Shown: in pieces, positions 55,401 through 63,242 of the stretch
How positions within the stretch are numbered: the stretch's first letter is position 1
How the letters are laid out: each line of letters starts with the position of its first letter
Source: Prorocentrum cordatum
Taxonomy: Eukaryota > Sar > Dinophyceae > Prorocentrales > Prorocentraceae
Direction of reading: 5' to 3'
Assembly (NCBI GenBank): GCA_963575745.1
Contig: CAUYUJ010016717.1
Location: 1 to 64,000 of the forward strand
DNA: 64,000 nt
Notes under the pieces: model-generated
Seen by the model: the letters and a program-made list of their open reading frames with translations, nothing else
Told to the model about the DNA's origin: nothing
Databases searched by the model: none
Program-made: the position numbers and the translations under genes

Positions 55401-58400
55401 ATCGACGGCAGACTTGATTTACCCAGGAACTAAGGATCCGTGGTCGATTCGACGAGAGAAATGCGTCGAATACTCCGTAGATCGACCAGACATTCTACGT
55501 AATTTGAGCAGGTTCGACGGAACATCAATTACGAGGTGAATCAAGTCTGTAGCCGATCCCCTCCTCGAGGGGAGGGATGGCGTCTGGCGGGTGGAAGGAA
55601 TGGGAGCCTTCCCTCCTGCCGCAAATCCGAAACGGGAGACAAGAGCTGGCACCTGGCAGAGTGCCAGCCATCTTACGGTATTCCAAATTCCAAACCTCGC
55701 CGCAAACGCTATCAGCAGGGAGCGCAGGGAGACACGTTCAGCGGGCGAGACGAGGTGGGAGACGCGACCAGACAGGGCAAACCTACGCTGAAGGAAGTGG
55801 ATGAGAGGAGCGCTGGGCGTTGGGATCACGAGTGTAACCGAGGTGTAGATTGGAAAGGTGAAGGGGAATATGCGTGGGCAGAAGAATTAATGCTCTCTTG
55901 CTGCTCGGCATGTGGAATTATGACCTTGGTGCACGTTGCAAACGACTGATCGCGCTTGACGGGATCACAACTCTTGTCCCTAAATGGGTGTCCCTGCTGC
56001 TCTGGAGCAGTAGCGCCTGGACCGCACCAAAGCGCGGTCAGAGAGCCGGCGGCCAAGGTGCGGCGGGAGATGCTCCATCGCATCGCCGTCATCGTGGCGA
56101 AAGGTAGCGGCTCGCGCATAGCGCGACACAGGGCGGGGTTCGTGCCTCGTGGGCGTCAGCGGCCAGACTAACGTGGGCCGCGGACCCTCAGGAGCCCAGT
56201 CCCCAGCTGTGTCGTATCCTCCCTCCCTCCCTCCCCTCTTGCCTGCCTTCAAGTAGTCAGCCCGACAGGGTTCGTTGATGTGCGATGCGGGGCCAACGAC
56301 GGTCAATCCGAGACCTGGAGGTCGCATTGCACTCCTTTTGTACTGTAACTTCCTCCGTGGTCCGCACTCTGCGCAGTGCCACCTGGTGGCTTGACCCTTG
56401 ACACGTGCGTCACATTGACGAGTCCCTGGGCGCCTGTGTATTCCCTGGGGTCACCCTCAGTTGGCAGTTTGTCAGTGTTAGTCTGCATCCCTGGCTCGCG
56501 CTTTGGGTCCCTATGGACTTGTCGCTGTGCCCTTGCTGTACTTCGCGCGACTCATTCGTAACTGGGCGTGGCTCCCACCGACTGCACTTCCAGTTCGACG
56601 AGCCTGCTCCAGCACATTCCGAGTAACTTCATCATGTTCTGAGAACCCTCCTGCTACGCGCAGCCTCTCCTCCTGTCCTCCAGTCTCCCCCATCTCCCCC
56701 TGTGCCGCGATTAGCTTCGCCTGTGCCCCAGCGTAGCCCGCCCGCGACTCGGCCCCAAGAAGCCGATGCAAAAAGTCCTGATGTGTGACTTCTGGTAATG
56801 CGGAATCCTGGATGTCGGGCTCAGCTCCTTCGCCCGCCTGCTTTCTGGGTGGTGTCGTCGGCCCCTCTTCCGCCGTCGTGCGTCGGTCCTCTGCCTGCTC
56901 GTCCTCGCCTGCTCGTCCCTCGGGATGTCGCCAGTCTTCGGCCTCCTCCCCTCATCGCGGCTGGTGTGCCCTGTCGCAAGCTGTCCTCCCTGCCCCGGCT
57001 CTGGGCTCGTCCAGGTCCCCGGGTGTCGTTCCCTCATCTACCCCCCGCTGCAGTTGCCCTCCCTGGTCGTCCACCACGGGGGCCTTCTGGCGGGTGGGGT
57101 GTGCATGAACAGATGCTTGACATTCCCTGCTCACGGCACGCGCAGAGACCTTATAGCACAACATGTCCACATTGGAGGCGCGCGTCCGACCCGAACATAT
57201 AGTACACCCATCTTGTAGCACATCGTTTCCCGTGCAGCGTGACCAGAAAGCGCCAGCCATAACGCATATACTATAAGATTTCTGGGTGCGCGCGTCGCCC
57301 CTGGGGGGGGGCGACGCACATGTATGATAAGTATGTTTGGGTGACGCCGATGCTCATGGCATGAGGGAACACACGTGCCATAATGTTCTGTTCCTCTCCC
57401 CTGTCGCCTCTTCGTTCGTTCCCCCTCTGTGCTCGTGTCCTCGTCGTCTTCGTCCTCCCAATCTCGTAGGCCGGTGCAGGGCTATCCCTGAGACGACGAC
57501 CACCTGCTTACGCGGGAATTTACAACACTCCAAAAAGAAAACGAGGTGTCAACGATGACTCGGCAACGCCGCATCACGGAACAAGACACGGAGAAACTGG
57601 AGGAGCAGGAGGAGTCCAGAACCCATCAGGGTGAACACAGATTGGCATCAACTTTATACCCAACATGTGGCAAGTCGAGCAGAGGCTGGGAACTGGACTG
57701 CTGAATCGACGGCGCCATGCTATGGGGGTACCAAAACCACACCAACGTGTGACAGGGCAGAAACAGGTATGGTGCTTGTGCGGATGTTCCTGGTTGGACC
57801 TTCGCTCTGTTCCCACCCACTCTTCTGCAATCTCCCTTCCCCTGCCAAGCCTGCATCGAGCCGGCAGTGCAACCTACTACCAACACTTCCTCCTGCTTGT
57901 CGAAGACGACGCTTTCTACGGGGGTGCTGTGCCCTGTCAGGCTCATCATGGCATTGGGCTTGGACACCTGTCAGAGGATGTGACGGACGATGATAGGTGC
58001 AGTCAGGAAATTAGAACGAGAGAGAGAAGGATGGGAAGTGTAAGAGGTACAGGAGGAGAGAGACATAGAGAGCGGAAGGTGCGAGAGCGAGAGGAAGAGA
58101 CAGAGAGAGACGCACAGAGCGCTTCAGTCGAACATTTCGGGGAAATGCGGAGAAAACTATACATCATGCTGTATCCACGAGGCGCGAAATAGGGCCAACA
58201 GGCCTACAATCAGCCCAATAAGCCCCCAAGACCGCCCCACGAGGCCTTCCAGAGGCTCACAAGAGATCCAAAGAAGCATCTCTGAGGACTTTGACCCACA
58301 ACTCAGGCACGGTGAGGGGATGGGCCGAAGGTCATTCTATGTGCACATAGATATGATAAGAATTGAAGGCATAGCTATTGTGCATATATAGATGTGTATA

Positions 58401-61400
58401 TATATATGCATATACACATGCTCATATCGACATATATGGTGGCAAGCGTGGACCCATGACAGTATGTTTCTGGCAGAATGTGTTGTCCATCTATGCGGAA
58501 CATCGATGTGGTGTAACCTATGCGGTCCAATATATGGTGTGCTTTCTATGTTGAGAAATCTTTGCGGACCAATATATGCGCTACGACCTAGGTGGTGCAA
58601 TCTACGTTGTGAATCAATGTGGTACACTCGACGTGGTGCGATATGTGGTAAATGCTAGGTTATGCAATTTACGTGGTGCACTCAATGCGGTTCTCTCGAC
58701 GTGGTGCAAACTACGCAGTGCAATATATGTGGTGCCATCTATGTCGTGCAACATATGTGGTGCAATCTACGTTATGCAAGCAATGCAATGCAAAACCATG
58801 GCACGCAGGCGCAAAGCAACGCAAAGCAACACACAGCAAGGCAATGCAACGCAACGCAAAACAATGCAAAGCAAGGTAACGCAAAACAATGCCAAGCAAG
58901 GCAACGCACGGCAAAGCAATGCAACACAATGCATAGACATGTACAACAATGCAAAGCAATACAAAGCAAGACAAATCAATGCCCACCGATGCCAAACAAT
59001 AAAAAGCAACGCACACCAATCTATGCCGTTCAATCTGACGGCGGCGACAAGCGGCAACGGGGCGGCGACGGCGACAATGTAGCCGCCAGACCGACAAACA
59101 ACGACGGGCGGCGACGAGGTGGCCACATCGCCGCCGGACCGACCGTCATGCCCTGATGACGGGCGGTGCCGAGGCGGCGACGGCGGCCACATAGCCGCCA
59201 AACCGACCGTCAGGCCCAGTTCCTCAGAAGAGAAGCAAGAACCCCTAAGTGCAAGCACTGCTTGGTGAAGGTAGAGGGAGAGAGAGAGTGAGTGAAAAAA
59301 GAGAGAAAGAGAGAGACAGAGAGAGAGAGAGAGAGAAAGTGTGTGTGTGTGTATGTGCGTGCGTCAGTCAAGTCCTCCTTCTCCTCCTCGCGCCCTCATC
59401 ATCATTGTCGCCCGCCTTCTCCTCTCACCCCGTTGGCAACCCAGGCTACTCCTCTGGAAAATCCAGAATTGCTGGACATTTCTGCTCCCACACTATTCCC
59501 ATGACAACATGTCTTACTGTTGAGGCGGGTGGGGAAGAGAAGGCGTAGGGCGACAAAAAACGAAGATCTCGTTAGGATCGAGAGAGGTGCCGCAGAATCT
59601 ACATGTTCGTCTAATGTGAGCTTCCACGGGTACCCGTGCCCCAATTCACCTTCCCCATGGTCAAAAAACGATGCGCACATGCTAAATGTTTTGATATTCA
59701 CATGTGTACCAATGTATGCCGCGCACGTTTCACGTGATCTGACGTGTATGTTCCCTGTAAGCTGCCGCAGCCCATCCCTGGCGGGGGCTTGCGCTGGTGA
59801 TGTGCTGCTACGACATCCCAGCAAAACCACTCGAGCACCTTCTCCAAGCGAAGCTTTTCCGAAGGTCGCAAAGAGCATCTGACCCTCAACAGGCATCCAA
59901 GCCGACGAATCACCAGCACCTGCATCTCCCCCCGCCGCTTCACCGTCCCCTTCCTCTTCTCTGTCCTCGAGGGGGGAAAGTGTAAAGGACACACTGTTCA
60001 TGCATGGCACGCCTTGAGTCCTGGACCACGGTGCGGGACAGGAACCTCCCCCCCCTCCCCTGGAGACTCCCTGGAGGCTCCTCAAGGCGCAGGACTGATG
60101 GGAATCTGCTCAAGGCCCCCGAACCCACGAGGCCGGTGCAAGCTCTAGGCGGACTGCACCTGGTGCCCGTGAAGGCTATACCAGAAGCTCCGCGAGGGGC
60201 GGGGCTGGGTCTCACCCGGAGAGGCGCCCAGGAGGGCTGGCAAAGAGAGAGCTGTAAGGCACCGGCTGGATGCGGCGAAACGCGCGCCTTCCAGATGTTG
60301 ACCCTCTTGTCATCGCCTCCGGTGGCCAGGACCTGCCCGGACTTGTCGCCCAGGCGGGCACAGAGCACGCGGCCTGCGTCGGGAGGGCGCCTTGCCCACG
60401 GGCCGCAGGCCCGCTCGGGAACCGTGAGCCGAGGCCCCAGTTCAGACATGAACGCGCTCGGGGGCATCGTGGCATGGTGACAGAATATGAGAGAGAGAGA
60501 GAGAGCGTGATCCACCGCCGCTCTGCTGTGGGAAATTCCCCCCCCCCTTCCTCCGGAGCCCGGGGTTCCCCCCCCATTCCGAAAACACACCACCCCTCCT
60601 GCTCGAACCCCTCCCCCCCCTCCCCCTCCTCCGGCAAAACCCCCTTCCCCTCCCCCCTCCCTCCGGAAAACCAGAGGGGGTCACTACCAGCTCGAACCCC
60701 CCCCCGCACCCGGAAAACCGGAGGGGGTTCACTACCGGTTCGACCCCCCCCCCCTCCAATCACTGCCAGCAAACGACTCCCAGGTCCCCACCGCCGTTCT
60801 CACCACCGCCCTCACCACTGTCCCCACCACCACACCACCGCCCCCCACCACTGTCCCACTGCCCCCACCACTGTCTCATTGTTCACACCACTACCCCCAC
60901 TGTCCCCACTAGTGCCCCCGCCACTGTCGCGCTGTCCCCACTGTCCCCGCCACAGTCCACACCACGGTCCCATTCTCCCCACTGTCCCCACTGTCCCCAC
61001 CACTGTCCCACTGTCTCCAGTCCCCACCGCTGTCCCACTGTGCTGTCCCACTGTCCCACTGTCCCCACCACTGTCCCACTGTCCCCACTGTCCCCACCAC
61101 TCTCCCCACTGTACCACTGTCCTATTGTCCCACCACCGTCCTCACCACCGCCCTCACCACTGTCCCCACCACCACCGTCCTCACCGCTGTTCCACTGTCC
61201 CCACTGTCCCCACCACCGTCCTCACCACCGCTCTCACCACTGTCCCCACCACTATCCCATTGCCCCCACCCCCACCACTGTCCCACTGTCCCCACTGTTG
61301 CCACCACTGTCCCCACTGTCCCCACCAATGCCCCCACCACCGTCGCACCGTCCCCACTGTCCCCACCGCTGTCCCCACCACGGTCCCACTCTCCCCACTG

Positions 61401-63242
61401 TCCCCACTACTGTCCCGGCTGTCCCCAGTCCCCGCCACTGTCTCTCTGTCCCCACCAGTGTCCCCACCACTGTCGCGCTGTCCCCACTGTCCCCACCACT
61501 GTCCCCACCACGGTCCCACTGTCCCCACTGTCCCCACCACTGTCCCACTGTCCCCACCACCATCCTCACCACCGTCCCACTGTGCCCGCCAGAGTACCCC
61601 AGGGGGGGTTCGAACCTGTAGGGACCCCCCGCCTTTTCATGATGGACCGGGGGGGGGGTTGGAACCCCCAGTGACCCCCCCACCGGTTTTCGAGAGGGGG
61701 GGCGGGGGGAAGGGTTGGAACCCCCTAGTGACCCCCTCGGTTTTCTGCCAGCAGCGGCAGAACACGCTCTTTCGAAATTGAAGGGCTGCTCGCCATACCA
61801 ATTGCAAAAATCTCTCTGCGTAGTGTCGCAAAACATCCACCGTGCGCACAACGCAGACCACTGGAATGCACCATGGTCGGATCTGACAGCCTTGCAAAGC
61901 TCGCCCCGAGACTCATCAGACAATTAGCTCGGAAACACCGCCCCATCTGAAAAACATGTGCAGATGTCGCTAAAAAATCCGCCATCGCTTGTCAACAAGC
62001 AGAGTGGATACCGTGCGGATGAGAGCAACTGGCAACTTAACTTTCTCCTCCTCTTCCTCGTTCCTATCCTCTCCTAATACACCGGTGCTCTCCTCCTCCT
62101 CCTCTTCCTCCTCCTGATGCCTCACCTTACATGACGTACAGTGGATCATGTTGCCCGCATTCATTGCAGGATGCTGAGTCTGGCTTGGAATTGTCGATGG
62201 CCGTACGAAGGAGAGGGAATCTGCTTGCGACTGTCAGAGGAACAGTGGCCCGTCCTCCTGCAAGCGCCTCCGCCGCCTTCTCATCCTCGTCCCCCCTCCT
62301 CCTCATCCTTCCACCCCCCTGGGCGAAACTCACCTGAGCCACGAAAAGAAACGCGTCTTACGTGAGATGGAATAGCGACCTTACGCAGTGGCTTACGCGG
62401 GCCGCCAGCGCGGCACGCCACATTGGAGATGAGGGCGCTTACGCGCGACCTTACGCGGGCAACTTACGCGCGAATGTCGGCGCAGACGTTCCCGTTTTCT
62501 TCCGTCGCTCACCTGTACAAGACCACAAACATCATCACACCAATCAAAAACGCCGTGGCTGCACAACGCGTCGGCTGAAGAAATGCCGCCGGCTGGAGAC
62601 GCATGTCCAAACCAGGGCACAAGAGAGCAAGGACATATCCGAAAAAAGCGAATCAACTGGCGGTAGAGAAATTGTGACAACTCGTTCTCCTGAGGGGCAG
62701 CGGCAGGGAGAGGGAGGAGAGGCGGGGGAGGAAGAGGACGAGGACGGGGAGGACAGAATAGACAGGCCAGGGGCTGTAGTCCCGGTCTTTGACCACCTGC
62801 AACTCGCTCTCCCCTAGGAACGATCCCTTCACGAGAAACGGTACCCGCTCCCAGAGATCGCCACCGGCCCGCTCGGGCAGTACCATTATCAGCCTCGGCG
62901 TCAGCCTCGCACGACTGCGCCGACCCTGAGCTGAGCGCGCCCGTGCTCGATGGCTATGACCAATCCGATGAAATCTGCTTCGAATGGGAAGCCGTCCATG
63001 CGTGGCTTTGGCCATCGCCCCCTCTCTGACAAAAGAAACAGGAACCTCCATCTTGAGAATCGGGCGTAACCACCAGGGCACCAGGGTATTCGGGCGGTAA
63101 ACCAGGTCCGCCTGGAGAACAACAGAGGGGATGAGGAGGAAGCGGGATTATTAGAAGAGGGGGAGGAGAGTGGAAGAGTCCTGGCCGAGGGCGGGTCGCC
63201 TGAATGCGCCACGTGCTCCTGGTACCAGACCCGCTTGTTCAT
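26029..63242 (-). CDS. KATNB1: Katanin p80 WD40 subunit B1-like gene, 5' half, seven exons found
   Basis: Katanin p80 is the targeting/regulatory WD40 subunit of the microtubule-severing complex with the p60 AAA ATPase. On the minus strand, exons at 63200-63242, 60288-60373, 57846-57967, 54916-54975, 53578-53671, 30995-31034 and 26029-26072 give peptides that follow animal p80 almost column by column: VAHS, LATGGDDKRVNIWK, SLTGHSTPVESV, FHPYGEFFAS, LKIWDLRRKSC, RFSPHGRWVATGG, KIWDLTAGKLM. Every junction found is in phase and has AG acceptors; donors are GC except one GT. One short exon (WDLE...RTLxG, between 57846 and 54975) was not located, and the gene must continue past 26029 (remaining WD repeats and p60-binding C-terminus). 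An in-frame TAA at 63267-63269 supports ATG at 63242. Because no stop is seen in the exons, I take it as a working gene. Confidence 0.85.
26686..26840. mobile_element. 155-bp MITE with terminal inverted repeats and 8-bp target duplication
   Basis: Termini TTAAGTCGGGCCTGTC (26686-26701) and its reverse complement (26825-26840), extended inward with mismatches (CTACAGG/CCTGTAG). Flanked exactly by CATTATCA at 26678-26685 and 26841-26848. An internal palindrome AAACATAGT...ACTATGTTT lies near 26731-26755. AT-rich, unlike its surroundings. An 8-bp duplication is typical of hAT- and P-type transposons; no transposase is present. Confidence 0.85.
27112..27261. repeat. 150-bp foldback with 43-bp arms
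   Basis: 27112-27154 pairs with 27219-27261 (CACAGGAACTCGGAGG outermost) with two mismatches. The loop itself holds two GC palindromes, CCCTGGCGCG...CGCGCCAGGG and GGCGGCGCC-GGA-GGCGCCGCC. No target duplication recognised. Confidence 0.85.
30995..31034 (-). CDS. KATNB1: Katanin p80 exon 7 (40-base micro-exon, WD repeat 4)
   Basis: Acceptor CAG at 31037-31035; the first G completes the Arg codon left by exon 6. Reads FSPHGRWVATGGK, aligning with FSPDGKWLASAAD. GC donor at 30994-30993. Length makes exon 8 continue in phase. Confidence 0.85.
33641..33851 (-). repeat. Split direct repeat B2 of the DIRS-type element
   Basis: 211 bases, the outer 3' end of the element on the minus strand; matches B1. 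Abuts A2 without gap. Confidence 0.85.
33852..33936 (-). repeat. Split direct repeat A2 of the DIRS-type element
   Basis: 85 bases directly between B1 and B2, matching A1 at 41589-41673. Confidence 0.85.
33937..34170 (-). repeat. Split direct repeat B1 of the DIRS-type element
   Basis: Shares TGGGCGCTGCGCTGGC, GGAACACCTTTTGCCGCAG, CCAACAACTGAATCGAATGC and GGCAGGGTGGGCGGGC with B2; diverged, with a ~20-base length difference near the end. Confidence 0.85.
34206..35140 (-). pseudogene. Tyrosine recombinase of the DIRS-type element (frameshifted)
   Basis: The first frame has ELYFDSEAVSSGRMMLAAV, ALQGWRKEGPEVARDP (the GWRK block usual in dinoflagellate copies) and YFWLSEVLNIRRADV, containing the first catalytic Arg region. 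A shift near 34700 gives DQVFSVAAGRTYLRKLM. A shift near 34510 gives LRLTPHMFRHGGPREDV (HxxR box), QRGRWGAKASAKNYAKGG with the candidate nucleophile Tyr in NYAK. These are the conserved R...HxxR...Y elements. The enzyme would recombine the circular cDNA into the genome. Two frameshifts make this copy inactive. Confidence 0.75.
35680..37200 (-). pseudogene. Cytosine-methyltransferase-like domain of the DIRS-type element, split by a repeat
   Basis: Motif I is AFLEVYSGTSRLSSAL at about 37130-37190, a SAM-binding loop. After the inserted repeat (36063-37026) the reading resumes with VHLGTPCETRSTARHG, where PC corresponds to the catalytic Pro-Cys of C5-methyltransferases, then RLGIFWTIENPLRSGL, the ENP/ENV motif VI, and LDMCELGAHYREPTGLLG. 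Methyltransferases captured by dinoflagellate retrotransposons are known to me in general terms. A stretch between motif I and the PC motif seems missing, so the insertion may have come with a small deletion. A frameshift leads into the region below 35600, which is low complexity. Confidence 0.65.
36063..37026 (+). mobile_element. CCAAGATGGCC-type repeat, copy B (964 bp)
   Basis: Perfect 11-bp terminal inverted repeats CCCACCAGCCC (36063-36073) and GGGCTGGTGGG (37016-37026). Inside: GGCGTAGGTGGTCTA, a G/C stem GGGGAGGGG-TTTA-CCCCTCCCC (about 36134-36155), ACCTGGACGGG, then CCCAAGAGGCCCC units, then ATGACCTCCAAGATGGCTCAAGAT. Inserted in the methyltransferase of the DIRS-type element. Confidence 0.8.
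37309..38690 (-). pseudogene. RNase H-like region of the DIRS-type element
   Basis: Two frames. 37911-38687 carries LLPTEKCTWQLYLAIERLL, NQFRWMPRGLSALAHCYPSL, then VVFSGDSSTFGH, an RNase H start with the acidic residue in GDSS. 37309-38628 continues after a shift with NAIHLKEARVALTQLRRAA (Glu motif), MRLLGLADNLTVLLAFMKGR (Asp motif) and CIESARNCADYDSRAADRGE (terminal Asp motif). These four acidic blocks in order are an RNase H fold as in DIRS/LINE pol proteins of dinoflagellates. The region below 37600 is GC-rich low complexity. Confidence 0.75.
38706..39610 (-). pseudogene. Reverse transcriptase of the DIRS-type element (frameshifted)
   Basis: Frame 38960-39589 begins with a Lys/Pro-rich stretch and gives EAEVEARIQDGLITPVK-like text, then RPCIALFFRPKKDGSQRMI and VDAREANQLM, the RT fingers motifs. 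After a shift near 39235 the frame 38706-39230 gives HIASLDLYQGFYQCRAKRF with the first catalytic Asp, and FSVHVDNGAVIGF for the YxDD box, here HVDN. MEVLCMGFSWAFYFCQ is the usual palm motif between them. Asn in the last box position, if not decay, is a rare variant. Confidence 0.75.
39632..41220 (-). pseudogene. Gag-like N-terminal region of the DIRS-type element
   Basis: Frames at 40138-40980 and 40970-41197 contain VLIDYFDDPNGFFWHHRPPL and GLWTVVAPTGSVRCW, then LILAPYCDECFIFDPIS-like text, Ala-rich stretches and a helical segment (EARRVCAAGGGAGG). I recall comparable N-terminal regions in dinoflagellate retroelements of this kind, but cannot assign a fold. Identification rests mainly on position between A1 and RT. 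Confidence 0.4.
41589..41673 (-). repeat. Split direct repeat A1 of the DIRS-type element
   Basis: 85 bases starting CCACATGACTATAGAGGATA and ending GATTCTCAA on the plus strand; aligns without gaps to A2 (33852-33936) with about nine substitutions. Confidence 0.85.
42579..43005 (-). pseudogene. Fragment of a copia methyltransferase-like module
   Basis: Frame 42721-43005 ends GGYFLFEHPAGVSSWTGP, the EHPAGxSSW block of dinoflagellate copia polyproteins, with QFALKQCEIHG before it. After a shift near 42750 the frame 42579-42827 continues WQVDVIGGVRATR. It may be the downstream part of the same lost element as gag remnant 3, which lies upstream on the same strand. Confidence 0.5.
43010..45640. 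other. GC-rich intronic stretch without recognisable features
   Basis: Several open frames of 60-300 codons exist on both strands but are Pro/Arg/Ala-rich by composition and match no family that I know. Poly-C runs at about 44717-44732. I see no gene here. Confidence 0.5.
45880..47680 (-). pseudogene. Gag remnant 3 with zinc knuckle, split by repeat copy C
   Basis: The upstream part (47177-47599) ends QAIFKEWSERLLDALARL and SHGYRKVPK, the conserved start of copia gag. Repeat copy C (46562-47096) follows. Reading resumes just beyond it with EFDEVDHAKLGEDFWYSL and NHKLVGTHLRGQ, consistent with the next gag helices. Further on, at about 45890-45960, RYYRCGDKDHIAARCS is a CCHC zinc knuckle whose first Cys is Tyr. 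So one gag gene, broken by an insertion, shifts and one lost zinc ligand. Confidence 0.55.
46562..47096 (+). mobile_element. CCAAGATGGCC-type repeat, copy C (535 bp)
   Basis: Termini CCCACCGGCCC (46562-46572) and GGGCTGGTGG (47087-47096). Flanked by TAAT on both sides (46558-46561 and 47097-47100), a possible 4-bp target duplication. Inside: ACAGGTGGTCTAACGA, a G/C stem near 46630, GAGGATCGTGACCCCCGA (about 46736-46753), then CCCCAAGAGGCC units. Inserted in gag remnant 3. Confidence 0.8.
47960..48790. repeat. Cluster of CCT-rich tracts
   Basis: Tracts at 48000-48055, 48250-48296 and 48655-48785 separated by unique sequence with no recognised gene. Frames across them are low-complexity. Confidence 0.85.
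48967..49024. repeat. CCCTATAG minisatellite
   Basis: About six units of AGCCCTAT / ACCTATAG type in 58 bases. Confidence 0.9.
49946..50897 (+). mobile_element. CCAAGATGGCC-type repeat, copy D (952 bp)
   Basis: Termini CCCGACAGCCC (49946-49956) and GGGTTGGTGG (50888-50897), diverged from copies B and C. Shares GGGCGCAGGTGGTCTAACGA, the GGGG...TAACCCCTCCCC stem (50020-50045), GACCTGGACGGGAGGG, CTCACGAGAATCGTGACCCC (50129-50148) and CCCAAGAGGCACCC units. A CTCGTC/CCT tract (50620-50765) expands its right half. Confidence 0.75.
52020..53350 (-). pseudogene. Non-LTR (LINE-like) retrotransposon remnant
   Basis: Minus-strand pieces in several frames resemble the 3' half of dinoflagellate LINE polyproteins. 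53147-53335 gives GLQQAGAVLRWTAQGVP and ALHETVAAGL, as after the RT palm. 52844-53101 and 52222-52971 give AAWCAAASKVALAIG, HYLQVSLAQGGTE, then LLRLFLQRRLHMAGQRLHEG. Near 52500 another frame gives RYDRIRDLLARQLAKN, like the NxxRD block before restriction-like endonuclease domains. No catalytic motif is intact enough to be sure. It lies in intron 6 just 3' of exon 6. Confidence 0.4.
53578..53671 (-). CDS. KATNB1: Katanin p80 exon 6 (WD repeats 3-4)
   Basis: 94 bases. Reads SADTNLKIWDLRRKSC then IQTYKGHTGGITSI, ending with AG of an Arg codon. Acceptor GGAG, donor GT (CAG/GTTCTGG), the only GT donor found in this gene. Confidence 0.9.
53672..54915 (-). other. Katanin p80 intron 5 (1.2 kb)
   Basis: GC donor (TCTG/GCGGGA), acceptor GGAG/GCTCGG. 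Contains C/T-rich and CCT tracts from about 53880 to 54440, so the transcript is strongly purine-rich there. No gene seen. Confidence 0.8.
54916..54975 (-). CDS. KATNB1: Katanin p80 exon 5 (WD repeat 3)
   Basis: 60 bases. Reads HRTSCSAMEFHPYGEFFAS, matching [20 protein letters not shown] of animal p80. GC donor at 54915-54914. Numbered 5 because one exon before it is missing. Confidence 0.85.
55286..55350. repeat. Alternating purine-pyrimidine CG/CA tract
   Basis: Runs of CACGCGCGCGCACGCGCG type, the kind of sequence that can adopt Z-DNA under supercoiling. Confidence 0.8.
55393..55567. repeat. ~175-bp inverted-repeat (MITE-like) element
   Basis: Left arm GAGGGGGGATCGACGGCAGA... (55393-55420) pairs with the right arm (55537-55567), whose complement includes CAGACTTGATTCACC; a few mismatches and one indel. 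The interior contains smaller TCGAC/GTCGA pairings. No target duplication is clear. Confidence 0.7.
57846..57967 (-). CDS. KATNB1: Katanin p80 exon 3 (WD repeat 2)
   Basis: Acceptor CAG then GTGTCC at 57967. Reads KPNAMMSLTGHSTPVESV and GCTAGSMQAW. The donor is most likely GC at 57845-57844, splitting the Trp codon; an alternative GC donor at 57850 would end the exon at 57851 and leave Trp to the next exon. Confidence 0.85.
58196..58340 (+). mobile_element. Fragment of the CCAAGATGGCC-type repeat family (copy E)
   Basis: AAGCCCCCAAGACCGCCCC units, then CTTTGACCCACAACTCAGGC, CACGGTGAGGGGATGGGCCG. The same block recurs in copy A at about 15775-15815 (CTCTGACCCACCACCCACGC). No inverted ends seen. 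Confidence 0.6.
58480..59030. repeat. Two minisatellites: TATGTGGTGCAATC and GCAAAGCAACGCAAAGCAA types
   Basis: From 58480 to about 58770, ~14-base ATGTGGTGCAATCTACGT-like units; from about 58775 to 59010, pentamer-like CAAAG/CAACG/CAATG units. Continuous plus-strand frames over them are repeat artefacts. Confidence 0.85.
59281..59353. repeat. GA then GT microsatellite
   Basis: GAGA run (59281-59337) followed by GTGTGTGTGTGT. Confidence 0.9.
60288..60373 (-). CDS. KATNB1: Katanin p80 exon 2 (WD repeat 1)
   Basis: 86 bases, acceptor AG at 60375-60374, GC donor at 60287-60286. Reads RVLCARLGDKSGQ then VLATGGDDKRVNIWK, end of blade 1. Splits the Gly codon shared with exon 1. Confidence 0.85.
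60374..63199 (-). other. Katanin p80 intron 1 (2.8 kb)
   Basis: GC donor (TTCAG/GCGACC), acceptor CGCAG/GCCGCG; CAGGC is present at both ends. Holds the inverted-repeat-flanked minisatellite (60655-61750). The rest (61751-63199), including CCT-type tracts near 62050 and 62280, shows no recognised gene. Confidence 0.75.
60655..61750. repeat. CCACTGTCCC minisatellite flanked by inverted repeats
   Basis: About 800 bases (60785-61585) of CCACTGTCCCCAC-type units. On the left, two copies of GGAAAACCxGAGGGGGT...CTACC...TCGAACCCCC (60665-60755); on the right, related sequence in inverted orientation (61605-61750: GGTTCGAACC, AACCCCCAGTGACC, ACCCCCTCGGTTTTC). Confidence 0.8.
63200..63242 (-). CDS. 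KATNB1: Katanin p80 exon 1 (start codon)
   Basis: ATG at 63242-63240; 14 codons plus one base. Reads MNKRVWYQEHVAHS, matching the family start ...WKLQEIVAHAS. GC donor follows at 63199-63198. TAA lies in frame upstream. Confidence 0.75.

Larger units (their letters stand above)
54976..57845 (-). other. Katanin p80 introns 3-4 with an unlocated exon
   Basis: Should contain a short exon of about 40-50 bases encoding the WDLE...RTLxG part of blade 2-3, beginning with one base of a Trp codon and ending with one base of a Gly codon. I could not find it. Other content: an alternating CG/CA tract (about 55286-55350), an inverted repeat (55393-55567), otherwise unrecognised sequence. Confidence 0.7.
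57968..60287 (-). other. Katanin p80 intron 2 (2.3 kb)
   Basis: GC donor (GGAAG/GCGCGC), acceptor GACAG/GTGTCC. Holds a partial CCAAGATGGCC-family fragment (58196-58340), minisatellites (58480-59030) and GA/GT tracts (59281-59353). No gene seen. Confidence 0.8.

Noticed and set aside
55960-56060. Candidate for the missing katanin exon 4
   Set aside because: Two AG-GGAC sites read on the minus strand give peptides that do not end in the required RTLxG pattern with a GT/GC donor in the right phase.
60270-61781. 503-codon plus-strand frame
   Set aside because: Runs antisense through katanin exon 2 and then through the CCACTGTCCC minisatellite; His/Pro/Thr/Val low complexity only.
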